DNA from: Lutibacter litoralis
GTDB taxonomy: Bacteria > Bacteroidota > Bacteroidia > Flavobacteriales > Flavobacteriaceae
NCBI RefSeq assembly: GCF_014646675.1
Contig: NZ_BMNS01000005.1
Coordinates: 87,293-151,292 of the forward strand
Direction: 5' to 3'
DNA length: 64,000 nt
Each line of letters starts with the position of its first letter. Positions within the stretch are counted from its first letter, which is position 1. The translations under genes and the position numbers were made by a program. Shown here piece by piece: positions 26,245 to 35,548 of this stretch. The notes under the pieces are model-generated. The model did no database searches. It was not told the origin of the DNA and worked only from the letters and a program-made list of their open reading frames with translations.

Positions 26245-27429
26245 TTAATCAGCTAAGATTTTATTTAAAGATTCAATAATAATATTACAACCTTTAATAA
26301 TTTCATCTTTAGTAATGGTAAGAGGAGGTGTAATTCTAATTGCTTTTCCTTCAAACAACAACCAAAAAAGTAGTAATCCTTTGTCCAAACATTTTAAAAT
26401 AACCTTTGATGCAATTTCAGGAGTTTCAACCATTGCAGCAAGCATTAATCCTTTTCCCCTAATTTCGGTTATTAGTGGATGTATTAATAATTTTCGAAAT
26501 AAAACTTCTTTAATAAGTGTTTCTTCAATTAAGTTAGCATTTAAAAGTTCTTTTAAAGTTGCATTTGCAGCCGCGGCAATAACCGGATGTCCGCCAAATG
26601 TAGTTATATGCCCAAGTTTAGGATGTTGTTTTAAGCAATCCATTATTTCAAAAGAAGAAATAAATGCTCCAATAGGCATTCCGCCTCCTAATCCTTTTCC
26701 CGCAATAATAATATCTGGTGTTATATTATAATTTTCAAAACCAAATAGTTTTCCGGTTCTACCTATACCAGACTGTATTTCGTCTAAAATTAACAATGCA
26801 CCAACTTTGTTACATTTAGCTAGTACTTTTTGCAGATAATTATTTATAGGCTCAATAAAACCGGCACCACCTTGGATAGTCTCTAAAATTACGGCTGCAG
26901 TTTTAGTAGTGATTTTATCTAGATCTATACTATTATTAAATTCAATAAATCTAATCCCAGGAATTAAAGGTCTAAATGCATTATTTTGTACTTCTGCACC
27001 ACAAACACTCATTGCTCCCTGTGTATTGCCATGGTATCCATTTTTAGCTGCAATAATTTCACTTCTTCCTGTAAAACGTTTTGCTAATTTTAACGCACCT
27101 TCCGTAGCTTCTGTTCCAGAGTTAGTTAAATAAACAGTTTCTAATTTGTCTGGTAAATTATCAGCTAATAATTTACAAAGTGTTACTTGCGGCTGCTGAA
27201 TAAATTCACCATAAACCATAACATGTGTATAATTATCAACTTGATCCTTAATGGCTTGTGATATTTTAGGGTAATTATGTCCTAATGTATTTGCAGAAAC
27301 CCCAGCAATAAAATCTAAATATGCTTTTTTATTAGAATCATACACATATGATCCATTTGCATGCGATATTTCTAAAGCTAACGGATGCGCACTTGTTTGT
27401 GCTTGATGTTTAAAAAAATGCTTTTTCAA
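26245..27429 (-). CDS. Class III (acetylornithine/ornithine-type) aminotransferase
   Basis: A 394-residue PLP enzyme of the subgroup-II (class III) aminotransferases. The segment LLILDEIQSGIGRTGKLFGF is the classic motif with the ring-contact Asp. The PLP-binding Lys is in IAGKGLGGGMPIGAF. The phosphate-binding region NSGTEATEGALKLAKRFTGR is near residues 103-122. Members act on acetylornithine, ornithine or other omega-amino substrates; nothing in the neighbourhood fixes the substrate. It starts 31 bases after the ostA-like gene ends, on the same strand. Confidence 0.88.
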   Translation of the reverse strand: MKKHFFKHQAQTSAHPLALEISHANGSYVYDSNKKAYLDFIAGVSANTLGHNYPKISQAIKDQVDNYTHVMVYGEFIQQPQVTLCKLLADNLPDKLETVYLTNSGTEATEGALKLAKRFTGRSEIIAAKNGYHGNTQGAMSVCGAEVQNNAFRPLIPGIRFIEFNNSIDLDKITTKTAAVILETIQGGAGFIEPINNYLQKVLAKCNKVGALLILDEIQSGIGRTGKLFGFENYNITPDIIIAGKGLGGGMPIGAFISSFEIMDCLKQHPKLGHITTFGGHPVIAAAANATLKELLNANLIEETLIKEVLFRKLLIHPLITEIRGKGLMLAAMVETPEIASKVILKCLDKGLLLFWLLFEGKAIRITPPLTITKDEIIKGCNIIIESLNKILAD

Positions 27430-27460
27430 TTTTATTTTTTGTGAATTATTTAGAAATAAT

Positions 27461-29071
27461 TTATTGTCTTGTCATAATTTTTTCTTTTAGAGGCTCTTTA
27501 ATTAATGGGACCTTCACTTTTGGTTTTTCCTTTTTATTTATTGTTTTTTCAGGAACATCTAAATCAATTTCATCTTTTATAAAAATGTCATCTTTTGTTA
27601 ATGGCCTTTCTTCTTCCCTCCAAATAAATCCGGTTAAAAATTTATCTTCTTCTCTCAATTCTTCAAAATCAGAAGGAGGATAGGTTTTACCAGTTATTGC
27701 TTTATAATAATCGATACTTTTTACATCGTCGTTTTCAAAAAGAATTAAAATATGGTCGCTAGATTGTTTTTTATCAATTCCAAAAAGTTTATCGTTTTCA
27801 TCTCTTAAAAAAAATAGCGTTTCACTATTTCCAATAGCATCTAGAGATACAATATTGTTGTTTTTAAACTTACCATACATATTTTTACCTTTAAGTTGAC
27901 TGAATCCTGCAGTATCTTTTTTAACCATTAAAGCATTGTTCAATATTTTTAAAGAATCTAATTGTTCTGTTTTTATATTAGATAAAAAATGAATTGTATC
28001 TCCTGTTATTTGATTGCCTTCAGCCCACAGTACTGGTTTTGTGAACATTTTAGTAATTCCAGATTTTTCATCGGTAACTATAGAATCGCATTTCCCTTGT
28101 AAGTCGGATTTAAAAATTTTAACTCTATTAAAAGCTTTAATCAATCTTTCATCAGTTTTACCTGTAACCAATAATTTATCTCCATGAATATACATAGAGT
28201 CTTTTTCCATTACTGAAATTGCAACCGCCTTATCTGTAATAAATACAGAATCTAAGAGCTTAAAATATTCTGCATAACCACCTTTTATAATAGTCTCATT
28301 TATAGTATCTAGAACTTTAATGTTTCCGGTAGCCGATGCAAATTCGATGTTTTTATTGTAGTACAAACTATCTCCGGAAATTGTTCTATCACCATAAAAT
28401 ATTTTCGATTTCTTTAAAAAATGCGATATGTTAGTTTTTGTATTATGATGTCCTTTTTCCGTATAAATAGCATTCTCTTCATTAGTAATTGTTGATGGTC
28501 CAAATAATTCTGCTATTCCAGTACTTGTATAATAATCTAAATGGTCGGAAATTAATTTACTATCTTTATTGGTAATATCTACTTTGGTAAAGGCTTGAAA
28601 TTTATTGGTTTGCAAATAATAATTTCCAATTCTACTTTTAAGAAGGTTTGTAGTATCTTTTATTGTTCCTCCACTTCTATAAAATAAATGTTGTTTTTCT
28701 CTATCAAAATAAAGGGTATCTGTTTTAAGAACCATTAATTCATCTTTTAAAATAACATCACCCCAAGAAGTTGCTAATTTTTTTTTGGCGTCATAATCTA
28801 CATATTTACTATATTGAATAATGGTATCACCTTGATTGATAATAACATTTCCCATAGCTTTGATAAGATCTTTTTCTGAATATATGTACGCTTTATCGCA
28901 ACGTAAAGTAGCACCTTCGTGCTCAACAAAAACATTTCCTAAAGAAATAGTTGCTCCAGGATAGTTAGAATCAACCATAGTATTATCGGCTTTTAATATT
29001 TTAATTTTTTTAGATTGTGAAAATCCTTGAATACTAAAAAGCAAAATTAATATGAATAATATATTTTTCAA
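27461..29071 (-). CDS. OstA/LptA-like secreted protein
   Basis: A 536-residue protein with signal peptide ILFILILLFSIQGFSQ. Repeated short beta-strand units typical of the OstA (LptA/LptD N-terminal) fold follow, for example GATISLGNVFVEHEGATLRC, KAMGNVIINQGDTI and ATGNIKVLDTINETII. OstA domains bind lipopolysaccharide during transport to the outer membrane. This large free-standing form is common in Flavobacteriia and its exact part in LPS export is not established here. The C-terminus is Lys/Pro-rich (KEKPKVKVPLIKEPLKEK). Confidence 0.83.
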   Translation of the reverse strand: MKNILFILILLFSIQGFSQSKKIKILKADNTMVDSNYPGATISLGNVFVEHEGATLRCDKAYIYSEKDLIKAMGNVIINQGDTIIQYSKYVDYDAKKKLATSWGDVILKDELMVLKTDTLYFDREKQHLFYRSGGTIKDTTNLLKSRIGNYYLQTNKFQAFTKVDITNKDSKLISDHLDYYTSTGIAELFGPSTITNEENAIYTEKGHHNTKTNISHFLKKSKIFYGDRTISGDSLYYNKNIEFASATGNIKVLDTINETIIKGGYAEYFKLLDSVFITDKAVAISVMEKDSMYIHGDKLLVTGKTDERLIKAFNRVKIFKSDLQGKCDSIVTDEKSGITKMFTKPVLWAEGNQITGDTIHFLSNIKTEQLDSLKILNNALMVKKDTAGFSQLKGKNMYGKFKNNNIVSLDAIGNSETLFFLRDENDKLFGIDKKQSSDHILILFENDDVKSIDYYKAITGKTYPPSDFEELREEDKFLTGFIWREEERPLTKDDIFIKDEIDLDVPEKTINKKEKPKVKVPLIKEPLKEKIMTRQ

Positions 29072-29089
29072 GTGTTAAAAATTTAAATA

Positions 29090-29097
29090 CAAAACTA
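29090..29097 (-). promoter_or_regulatory. Putative -7 element upstream of the ostA-like gene
   Basis: On the minus strand the box reads TAGTTTTG, matching TAnnTTTG, 19 bases before the start codon. No -33 TTG at normal spacing was found. Confidence 0.35.
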
Positions 29098-29139
29098 ACT
29101 AAAAAGTACTTGGTAACTTAAAATAGTATGTTAAAAAAA

Positions 29140-29264
29140 ACTGTCTAATAAATATTAAAAACAATCATCCTTTTCTTGAATTCTAATTTCAAGATCTTGA
29201 TTATAAACCATTAAAAGTTTTTGAATCAAGTTTAGGTTGATGTAGATGATACTTTTTAGACAGT
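29140..29264. repeat. 125-bp element bounded by inverted ACTGTCTAA ends (IS remnant or MITE candidate)
   Basis: ACTGTCTAA at 29140-29148 is repeated in inverse at 29256-29264, and the similarity continues imperfectly inward (ACTGTCTAATAAATATT versus ACTGTCTAAAAAGTATC). The ends resemble terminal inverted repeats of insertion sequences. The minus strand holds a short open frame through most of it, but no transposase was recognised. It sits 8 bases after the purA stop, so it could alternatively fold as a 3' end structure. No clear target duplication. Confidence 0.45.
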
Positions 29265-29272
29265 CCTATTTG

Positions 29273-30544
29273 TTATCGTGTAATTGTTTGTTTTCTATCA
29301 GGTCCTACCGAAACAATCTTTACAGGAACTCCAACAAAATCTTCAATAAATTTAATATACTCATTCAATTCTTTAGGAAGTGTATCTTCACTTATCATTG
29401 AAGTTAGATCTTCTTTCCAACCTTTAAATTCTTTATAAATTGGAGTTACATTATGTGCTTCAATATTATATGGTAAGTGGTGAACTTCTGTACCTTTATA
29501 ATTGTAAGAAGTACACACTTTTAATGTTTTAAATCCAGAAAGTACATCTCCTTTCATCATCATTAATTGTGTAACACCGTTAATTTCAACAGCGTATTTT
29601 AATGCAATTAAATCTAGCCATCCACATCTACGTGGTCGTCCTGTTGTTGCCCCAAATTCGTGCCCAACTCTAGACATTGTTTCACCATCTTCATCAAATA
29701 ATTCGGTAGGAAATGGGCCAGAACCAACGCGTGTTGTATACGCTTTAAAAATTCCAAAAACATCACCAATTTTATTTGGAGCTACACCTAAACCAGTACA
29801 TGCACCTGCAGCAGTAGTAGTAGATGAAGTTACAAATGGATATGTTCCAAAATCTACATCCAATAAAGAGCCTTGAGCTCCTTCAGCCAAAATTGTTTTT
29901 CCATTTTTAATGGCATTATTTAAGTATTCTTCGCTATCTATAAAAGTAAGTTCTTTTAAAGTTTTAATTGCGTTGAAAAACTCAGCTTCTAATTCTTTTA
30001 AATTATATTGAATATCAACATTAAAAAAGTCGATCATTTTAATATGCTTCTCTGTTAAAGCAGCGTATTTATCTTTCCAGTCTGCTAATTCTAAATCTCC
30101 AACACGCATACCGTTTCTTCCAGTTTTATCCATATAAGTTGGACCTATTCCTTTTAAAGTAGAGCCAATTTTAGCTTTTCCTTTTGACGCTTCACTTGCT
30201 GCATCTAATAAACGATGTGTTGGTAAAATTAAGTGAGCTTTTCTAGAAATTAATAATTTAGTATTAAAATTTAGGTTGAATTCTGATAAATTATCTAATT
30301 CTTTTTTGAAAATTACTGGATCTATTACAACACCATTTCCAACTATATTAATAGCATTTTTATGAAAAATACCAGAAGGAATTGTATGTAGTACGTGTTT
30401 ACGTCCATCAAAAATTAAAGTATGTCCTGCGTTTGGACCACCCTGAAATCGAGCAATTATATCATAATTTGAGGTAAGAACGTCTACAATTTTTCCTTTA
30501 CCTTCGTCTCCCCATTGTAGTCCTAATAATAAATTTACAGCCAT
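29273..30544 (-). CDS. purA: Adenylosuccinate synthetase
   Basis: A 423-residue enzyme that joins IMP and aspartate with GTP to form adenylosuccinate in AMP synthesis. The N-terminal GTP-binding loop GLQWGDEGKGKIVD is at residues 8-21, with the catalytic Asp in GDEGKG and the conserved His in AGHTLI (about residue 41). The motif EGAQGSLLDVDFGTYPFVTS is intact, as is the C-terminal SVGPDRKQTI. Length is normal. The Fur-family gene lies 31 bases upstream on the same strand. Confidence 0.97.
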   Translation of the reverse strand: MAVNLLLGLQWGDEGKGKIVDVLTSNYDIIARFQGGPNAGHTLIFDGRKHVLHTIPSGIFHKNAINIVGNGVVIDPVIFKKELDNLSEFNLNFNTKLLISRKAHLILPTHRLLDAASEASKGKAKIGSTLKGIGPTYMDKTGRNGMRVGDLELADWKDKYAALTEKHIKMIDFFNVDIQYNLKELEAEFFNAIKTLKELTFIDSEEYLNNAIKNGKTILAEGAQGSLLDVDFGTYPFVTSSTTTAAGACTGLGVAPNKIGDVFGIFKAYTTRVGSGPFPTELFDEDGETMSRVGHEFGATTGRPRRCGWLDLIALKYAVEINGVTQLMMMKGDVLSGFKTLKVCTSYNYKGTEVHHLPYNIEAHNVTPIYKEFKGWKEDLTSMISEDTLPKELNEYIKFIEDFVGVPVKIVSVGPDRKQTITR

Positions 30545-30575
30545 GTTGTGTTGCTTAATAATATGTTAGTGTTAG

Positions 30576-31016
30576 TTATTTTTCTGTTTTTTTTGTTCCA
30601 TAGAAATAGAGCGAATGATTGTGAATTTCTACATTAAAAGTATCTTCAATTGTTTTTTTAATTATTTGAACTCGTGGGTCACAAAATTCAATAACTTCAC
30701 CAGTATTTGTTAGAATAAGATGATCGTGTTGTTTATCAAAATAGCATTTTTCGTAATGGGCTTGACTTTGTCCAAATTGGTGTTTTCTAACCAAACCACA
30801 TTCTAGTAGTAATTCTATAGTATTATAAAGTGTAGCTCTACTGACTCTATAATTTTTATTTTTCATTTGAATATATAAGGATTCCACATCAAAATGATCA
30901 TCTAAATCATAGATTTCTTGAAGAATTGCAAATCGCTCTGGAGTTTTTCTATGAAGATTTGTTTCTAGAAATTTAATAAAAACGCTTTTTACAATTTTCT
31001 GATTTTCAATACTCAT
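30576..31016 (-). CDS. Fur-family transcriptional regulator
   Basis: A 146-residue Fur/PerR/Zur-type repressor. The N-terminal winged helix covers about residues 10-90 ([20 protein letters not shown], then [20 protein letters not shown]). The C-terminal metal-binding domain has [20 protein letters not shown], with the conserved His cluster. The usual C-terminal CxxC structural-zinc motif is absent, so the metal or signal cannot be chosen. It lies between relA/spoT and purA on the same strand. Confidence 0.88.
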   Translation of the reverse strand: MSIENQKIVKSVFIKFLETNLHRKTPERFAILQEIYDLDDHFDVESLYIQMKNKNYRVSRATLYNTIELLLECGLVRKHQFGQSQAHYEKCYFDKQHDHLILTNTGEVIEFCDPRVQIIKKTIEDTFNVEIHNHSLYFYGTKKTEK

Positions 31017-31049
31017 AAGTTCCTTATTTTAATGAAAAAAATTAAACAA

Positions 31050-31057
31050 CAAAGTTA
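31050..31057 (-). promoter_or_regulatory. Putative -7 element upstream of the Fur-family gene
   Basis: On the minus strand the box reads TAACTTTG, fitting TAnnTTTG, 33 bases before the start codon. The upstream half-site was not recognised. Confidence 0.4.
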
Positions 31058-31119
31058 AGTCTATTTTTTGAAAAAAATACTTGATTATTTTATATTTATT
31101 AACTTTGATTGTGAATAAA

Positions 31120-33339
31120 TTAATGTTTGTAAATTCTATCTACCTTATCTATTCCTTCAATTTTTTTAATACTGTCACTTAATTTTTGAAGTTGCGATTT
31201 ATTTTTAACACTTACGGTTATGCTACCTTCAAAAATACCATCGTTTCCTGAAATATTTAAATTGTGAATGTTCACAGTCATATTTCTTGAAATAACCTCC
31301 GTAATTTCATTTACCATTCCTACGTGGTCTACACCATACAGTCTTAAAATTGCTTTAAATTCTTGATTTGTAGAGTCTATCCATTTAGCACTTAGTATTC
31401 TATAAGCATAATTTGCTTGTAGGCTTATGGCATTAGGACAATCTTTTTTATGTACTTTTATACCATCATTAATAGTAATAAAACCAAATACCTTATCGCC
31501 AGGTATTGGATTGCAACACTGAGACATTTTATATTCTAAACGTTCTTCCTCAGCTCCAAAAACTAAAGAGTCGTAATTTGCAATTACTTCATCTTTATCA
31601 ATATTTTCTTGTTTGCTTGAGCTTCTTCTAATTCTATTTTTAAAGAAACTAACAAAAGCATTATTTCGTTTTGATATAAAATCTTTTAGTTGGGTGTTGT
31701 CTATAGCGCCACTTCCCATTCTGTAGAATAAATCTAAACTGGTTTTTAATTTAAAATACACTACCAGTTCATTCACCACTTTTTCATTTAAAGTTATTTT
31801 TAAATGTTTAAGTTTTCGGGTTAATACTTCTTTACCTTCTTCGGCAATTTTCTTTTGATCTTCTTTTAAAGCATTCTTTATCCTGGTTCTAGCACGTGCT
31901 GTTACAACAAAATCTAACCAACCAATATTTGGTTTTTGATTTTTAGCGGTAATAATTTCTACTTGATCGCCACTAAATAATTCTTGACTAATAGGTTTTA
32001 GTTTTCCATTAATTTTTGCACCTCTACAATTCATCCCAACTTGTGTGTGAATTGAAAAAGCAAAATCAAGGGCAGTTGCATGTTTTGGAAGTGCTTTTAA
32101 ATCGCCATTTGGAGTAAAAATAAAAATTTCTTTTGCATACAAATTCAACTTAAAATCTTCAACAAAATCAATAGCGTTACCATCTGGATTTTCTAAAGAT
32201 TCTTTAATTTTATTTAACCAATCGTCTAAACCAGTTTCTCGTTCGCTTTGGTTTTTATACTTATAATGCGCTGCGTAGCCTTTTTCAGCAATTTCATCCA
32301 TTCTTTCTGAACGAATTTGAACTTCAACCCATTTTCCTTTTGGTCCCATTACGGTAATATGAAGTGATTCATATCCTGTAGATTTAGGTTGACTTATCCA
32401 ATCTCGTAATCTACTTGGGTTTGGTCTAAAATGGTCAGTTACAATAGAGTATATTTTCCAAGCATCAAATTTTTCTTGTTTTACGGTAGATTTATAAATA
32501 ATTCTAATGGCAAATTTATCGTAAATCTCATCATAAGTAACTCCTTGAGAAAGCATTTTTTTTCTAATAGAATAAATAGATTTTCTACGTCCTTTAATCG
32601 TATATTCAAAACCTTCTTGATCTAAAGATTCTTTTATAATATCAGTAAATGTATCTATGTAAATTTTCTGTTCTTCCTTGCTTTGCGTTACCTTATTTGC
32701 AATATCTATATAAACATCTGGTTCTGTATATTTTAACCCTAAGTTTTCGAGTTCAGATTTTATATTGTAGAGGCCAAGTCTATGTGCTAATGGTGCGTAA
32801 ATGTATAATGTTTCAGAAGAAATTTTTATCTGTTTATCGTGTGGCATTGCATCCATAGTTTGCATATTGTGCAAACGGTCTGCAATTTTTATTAAAATAA
32901 CCCGAACATCATCATTTAATGTAAGTAGCATTTTTCTAAAGTTCTCAGCTTGTACAGAAGCATCTTGATCTTTTTTTAAATGCGATATTTTAGTTAAGCC
33001 ATTAACAATTCTAGCAACATTTTCTCCAAATAAACGCTCAATATCTTCTAACGTATAATCGGTGTCTTCAACAACATCATGCAATAATGCAGCAACAATA
33101 GAAGTAGTATCTAAACCAATTTCGTACGCTACTATTTTTGCAACCGCAATTGGATGAAAAATATAAGGTTCTCCTGTTTTTCTTCTTTGGGAACTATGCG
33201 CCTCTAATGCAATATCAAACGCCTTTCTAATTTCCTTTTTATCGGTATCAGTAAAAGTTTGGTACGCACCTTTAAGCAAATCTTTATATCGTTTTGCTAT
33301 TTCTTTATTTTCTTCTTCTTGGCTTAAGTTGTATGTCAT
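31120..33339 (-). CDS. Bifunctional (p)ppGpp synthetase/hydrolase
   Basis: A 739-residue RelA/SpoT homologue. An N-terminal HD hydrolase domain carries the His-Asp pair in ALLHDVVEDTD (about residues 86-96) and KIADRLHNM. The synthetase domain has YDKFAIRIIYKS and the ATP/GDP-binding segment STGYESLHITVMGPKGKWVE. A TGS domain follows (IFIFTPNGDLKALPKHATAL), then a C-terminal ACT domain. Both catalytic halves look intact, as expected for the single long Rel enzyme of Bacteroidota. The protein makes and degrades the stringent-response alarmone. Confidence 0.95.
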   Translation of the reverse strand: MTYNLSQEEENKEIAKRYKDLLKGAYQTFTDTDKKEIRKAFDIALEAHSSQRRKTGEPYIFHPIAVAKIVAYEIGLDTTSIVAALLHDVVEDTDYTLEDIERLFGENVARIVNGLTKISHLKKDQDASVQAENFRKMLLTLNDDVRVILIKIADRLHNMQTMDAMPHDKQIKISSETLYIYAPLAHRLGLYNIKSELENLGLKYTEPDVYIDIANKVTQSKEEQKIYIDTFTDIIKESLDQEGFEYTIKGRRKSIYSIRKKMLSQGVTYDEIYDKFAIRIIYKSTVKQEKFDAWKIYSIVTDHFRPNPSRLRDWISQPKSTGYESLHITVMGPKGKWVEVQIRSERMDEIAEKGYAAHYKYKNQSERETGLDDWLNKIKESLENPDGNAIDFVEDFKLNLYAKEIFIFTPNGDLKALPKHATALDFAFSIHTQVGMNCRGAKINGKLKPISQELFSGDQVEIITAKNQKPNIGWLDFVVTARARTRIKNALKEDQKKIAEEGKEVLTRKLKHLKITLNEKVVNELVVYFKLKTSLDLFYRMGSGAIDNTQLKDFISKRNNAFVSFFKNRIRRSSSKQENIDKDEVIANYDSLVFGAEEERLEYKMSQCCNPIPGDKVFGFITINDGIKVHKKDCPNAISLQANYAYRILSAKWIDSTNQEFKAILRLYGVDHVGMVNEITEVISRNMTVNIHNLNISGNDGIFEGSITVSVKNKSQLQKLSDSIKKIEGIDKVDRIYKH

Positions 33340-33383
33340 TACTTAAAAATAGTATTTTTTAATTATTAAACAATACATAAAGT

Positions 33384-34616
33384 TTATTTTTTTAAGTTTA
33401 AAATTCGTTCTAAAAGAGTAGGGTGCGAGTAGTGAAATTTTACATACAAGTTACTAGGTGTTAAATTACTTAAACTATTTTTGGATAATTTTTTTAATGA
33501 AGAGATTAACGATGCTGCATTGTAATTATTTTTAGCATAATCATCGGCTTCATATTCGAACTTTCTTGAAATAATATTCATTAAGAAACCTGTAATTTCT
33601 GAAATAGGACTGTATAAAATTCCGAAAGCTATTAAACCAATATGAAAACTAGTAATTTCTACTCCCAAAGCTTGTGAAAGTAATTGATTTCCAATAAAAA
33701 GGGATAAAATATAAAATGTAAATCCGGTTAAAATTAAAGATAATATTAAATTATAAATAATATGTTTTTTTGTATAATGACCAATTTCGTGTGCTAAAAC
33801 AGCAACAATTTCATCAGTTTTTAAATCGTTTATTAGTGTATCGTATAAAGTAACTCTTTTTTGAGAACCAAATCCTGAAAAATAGGCATTTGCTTTTGTA
33901 GAACGTTTAGAACCGTCTATTATAAAAATATTATCCAACTTAAAACCTACTTTTTTTCCAAAATTATTAATAGCTGATTTTAATTCTCCTTCTTCTAAAC
34001 TTGTTTGTTTGTTAAAAATAGGGACAATTAATTTTGAATAGAAAAGGTTCATGAATACTGTAAAAACGGCAATTAATCCCCAAGCATATAACCAAAAATT
34101 TGAGGTTGTTAACTGGTAAAACCACGTTAATAAAGCTAAAATGCCGCCTCCAATAATTAATAATAATAACCAACCTTTAACTTTATCGAAAACAAATGTT
34201 TTTATGGTAGATTTATTAAATCCAAATTTTTCTTCAATAACAAATGTTTTATAATAGGAAAAAGGTAAGGTTAGAATGTCACTTACAAATAAAATAATTC
34301 CGAAGAAAATAAGGGTTATTAAAATAGTATTACTGGTAATCCTTCTTGCAATTTCATCAACAAAAGCAAATCCATCAAATATAAAAAAGAGCAATGTTAA
34401 TAGCAATGAAAAAGTACTTGTTATTTGAGAAAATTTATAGTTAACTTTTTTATAAGCTTGTGATTTTTCGTATTCTTCAGTATTATAAATACCTTTTAAT
34501 TCTTCAGGAATAGGATCGTTAAAATGTTTTGCATTTTGAGCATCTAAAAAAGTATCAAATAAAAATTTTGCTAAAATTATGCCTATTAATATGTAAAAAA
34601 GTAATTGTGGAGTCAT
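33384..34616 (-). CDS. M48-family (Ste24/CAAX-type) membrane metalloprotease
   Basis: A 410-residue integral membrane protease with several hydrophobic segments (for example ITLIFFGIILFVSDILTLPF and LLLLIIGGGILALLTWF). The zinc site is H276-E277-x-x-H280 in VLAHEIGHYTKKH, and the third ligand Glu lies in KFEYEADDYAKN. The NAYFSGFGSQKRVTLYDTLI segment is typical of the Ste24 subgroup. The bacterial substrate is unknown; membrane protein quality control is the usual guess. It lies between relA/spoT and a methyltransferase gene on the same strand. Confidence 0.9.
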   Translation of the reverse strand: MTPQLLFYILIGIILAKFLFDTFLDAQNAKHFNDPIPEELKGIYNTEEYEKSQAYKKVNYKFSQITSTFSLLLTLLFFIFDGFAFVDEIARRITSNTILITLIFFGIILFVSDILTLPFSYYKTFVIEEKFGFNKSTIKTFVFDKVKGWLLLLIIGGGILALLTWFYQLTTSNFWLYAWGLIAVFTVFMNLFYSKLIVPIFNKQTSLEEGELKSAINNFGKKVGFKLDNIFIIDGSKRSTKANAYFSGFGSQKRVTLYDTLINDLKTDEIVAVLAHEIGHYTKKHIIYNLILSLILTGFTFYILSLFIGNQLLSQALGVEITSFHIGLIAFGILYSPISEITGFLMNIISRKFEYEADDYAKNNYNAASLISSLKKLSKNSLSNLTPSNLYVKFHYSHPTLLERILNLKK

Positions 34617-34668
34617 TTATAAATGTTTAATAATGTACTTGTAAAATGTTTATTTATGAAATTTTCGA

Positions 34669-35472
34669 TTAACAATTTCTTTGTCTTACTGCTTCAAATA
34701 ATATAATTGCTGCACTTACAGAAACATTCATAGAATCTATAGCGCCTCGCATTGGAATTATAATGTTTTTTGTTGTATTTGAAAGCCATTCATTTGTTAA
34801 TCCTGTAGCTTCAGTTCCAACAACAATTGCTGCAGATTTTTTAAAATCAATTGTTTGATATGCTACAGAAGCTGTTAAAGCTGCACCATATATATTAATA
34901 TTCCTTTCTTTTAAAAATGAAATTATTTCTGAAGTTGTACCAGTAGCTATGGTAGTTGTAAACAAACATCCAACACTAGATCTAATAATATTTGGGTTAT
35001 AAAGATCTGTTTTCGGATTTGCAATAAAAACGGCATCAATTCCAACAGCGTCTGCGGTTCTTAATAAAGCACCAATATTACCGGGTTTTTCAGGTGCTTC
35101 TGCAACTAAAATCAATGGATTTTCAGATTTAAATTCAATAGTTTCTAATAGTAAATTTTTAGAATTTGCAACTGCCAAAATACCTTCGGTTGTTGTTCTT
35201 GTTGCTAATTTTTGATGTACTTTACTTGTAATTTCAATAACTTCAATTTCAAAAGGGGCGCTTTCTAACAAGTTATTCAAAGCAGCTTCATTAAGTATAG
35301 ACATATCAACCAATAAAGTTTTTATTGTATAACCACCATTTAAAGCTAAAGAAATTTCTCGTAAACCCTCAATTATAAAAGTTTGCGTTCTTTTTCTAGT
35401 ACGAGATTTCTCTTTTAATAAAAAAAGTTCTTTTATATAAGGATTCTGTACACTCGAAATCTGTTTCCGCAT
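34669..35472 (-). CDS. SpoU/TrmH-type RNA 2'-O-methyltransferase
   Basis: A 267-residue SPOUT methyltransferase with an N-terminal substrate-binding domain (about residues 1-95, NPYIKELFLLKEKSRTRKRT) and the C-terminal knot. The three SpoU motifs are visible: EAPEKPGNIGALLRTADAVG (motif 1), AAIVVGTEATGLTNEW (motif 2) and IPMRGAIDSMNVSVSAAIIL (motif 3). SpoU enzymes methylate tRNA or 23S rRNA riboses; the target base is not deducible. Confidence 0.9.
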   Translation of the reverse strand: MRKQISSVQNPYIKELFLLKEKSRTRKRTQTFIIEGLREISLALNGGYTIKTLLVDMSILNEAALNNLLESAPFEIEVIEITSKVHQKLATRTTTEGILAVANSKNLLLETIEFKSENPLILVAEAPEKPGNIGALLRTADAVGIDAVFIANPKTDLYNPNIIRSSVGCLFTTTIATGTTSEIISFLKERNINIYGAALTASVAYQTIDFKKSAAIVVGTEATGLTNEWLSNTTKNIIIPMRGAIDSMNVSVSAAIILFEAVRQRNC

Positions 35473-35548
35473 AGTTGTTTAAATAAGATGCAAAGATAGT
35501 AATAATTAAAATTCAGTATACCGTTGATTATTTATAAACTTCAAAATA

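Noticed and set aside
26315-26731. 138-codon plus-strand frame inside the aminotransferase gene
   Set aside because: It is antisense to conserved PLP-enzyme motifs and has no recognisable protein features.
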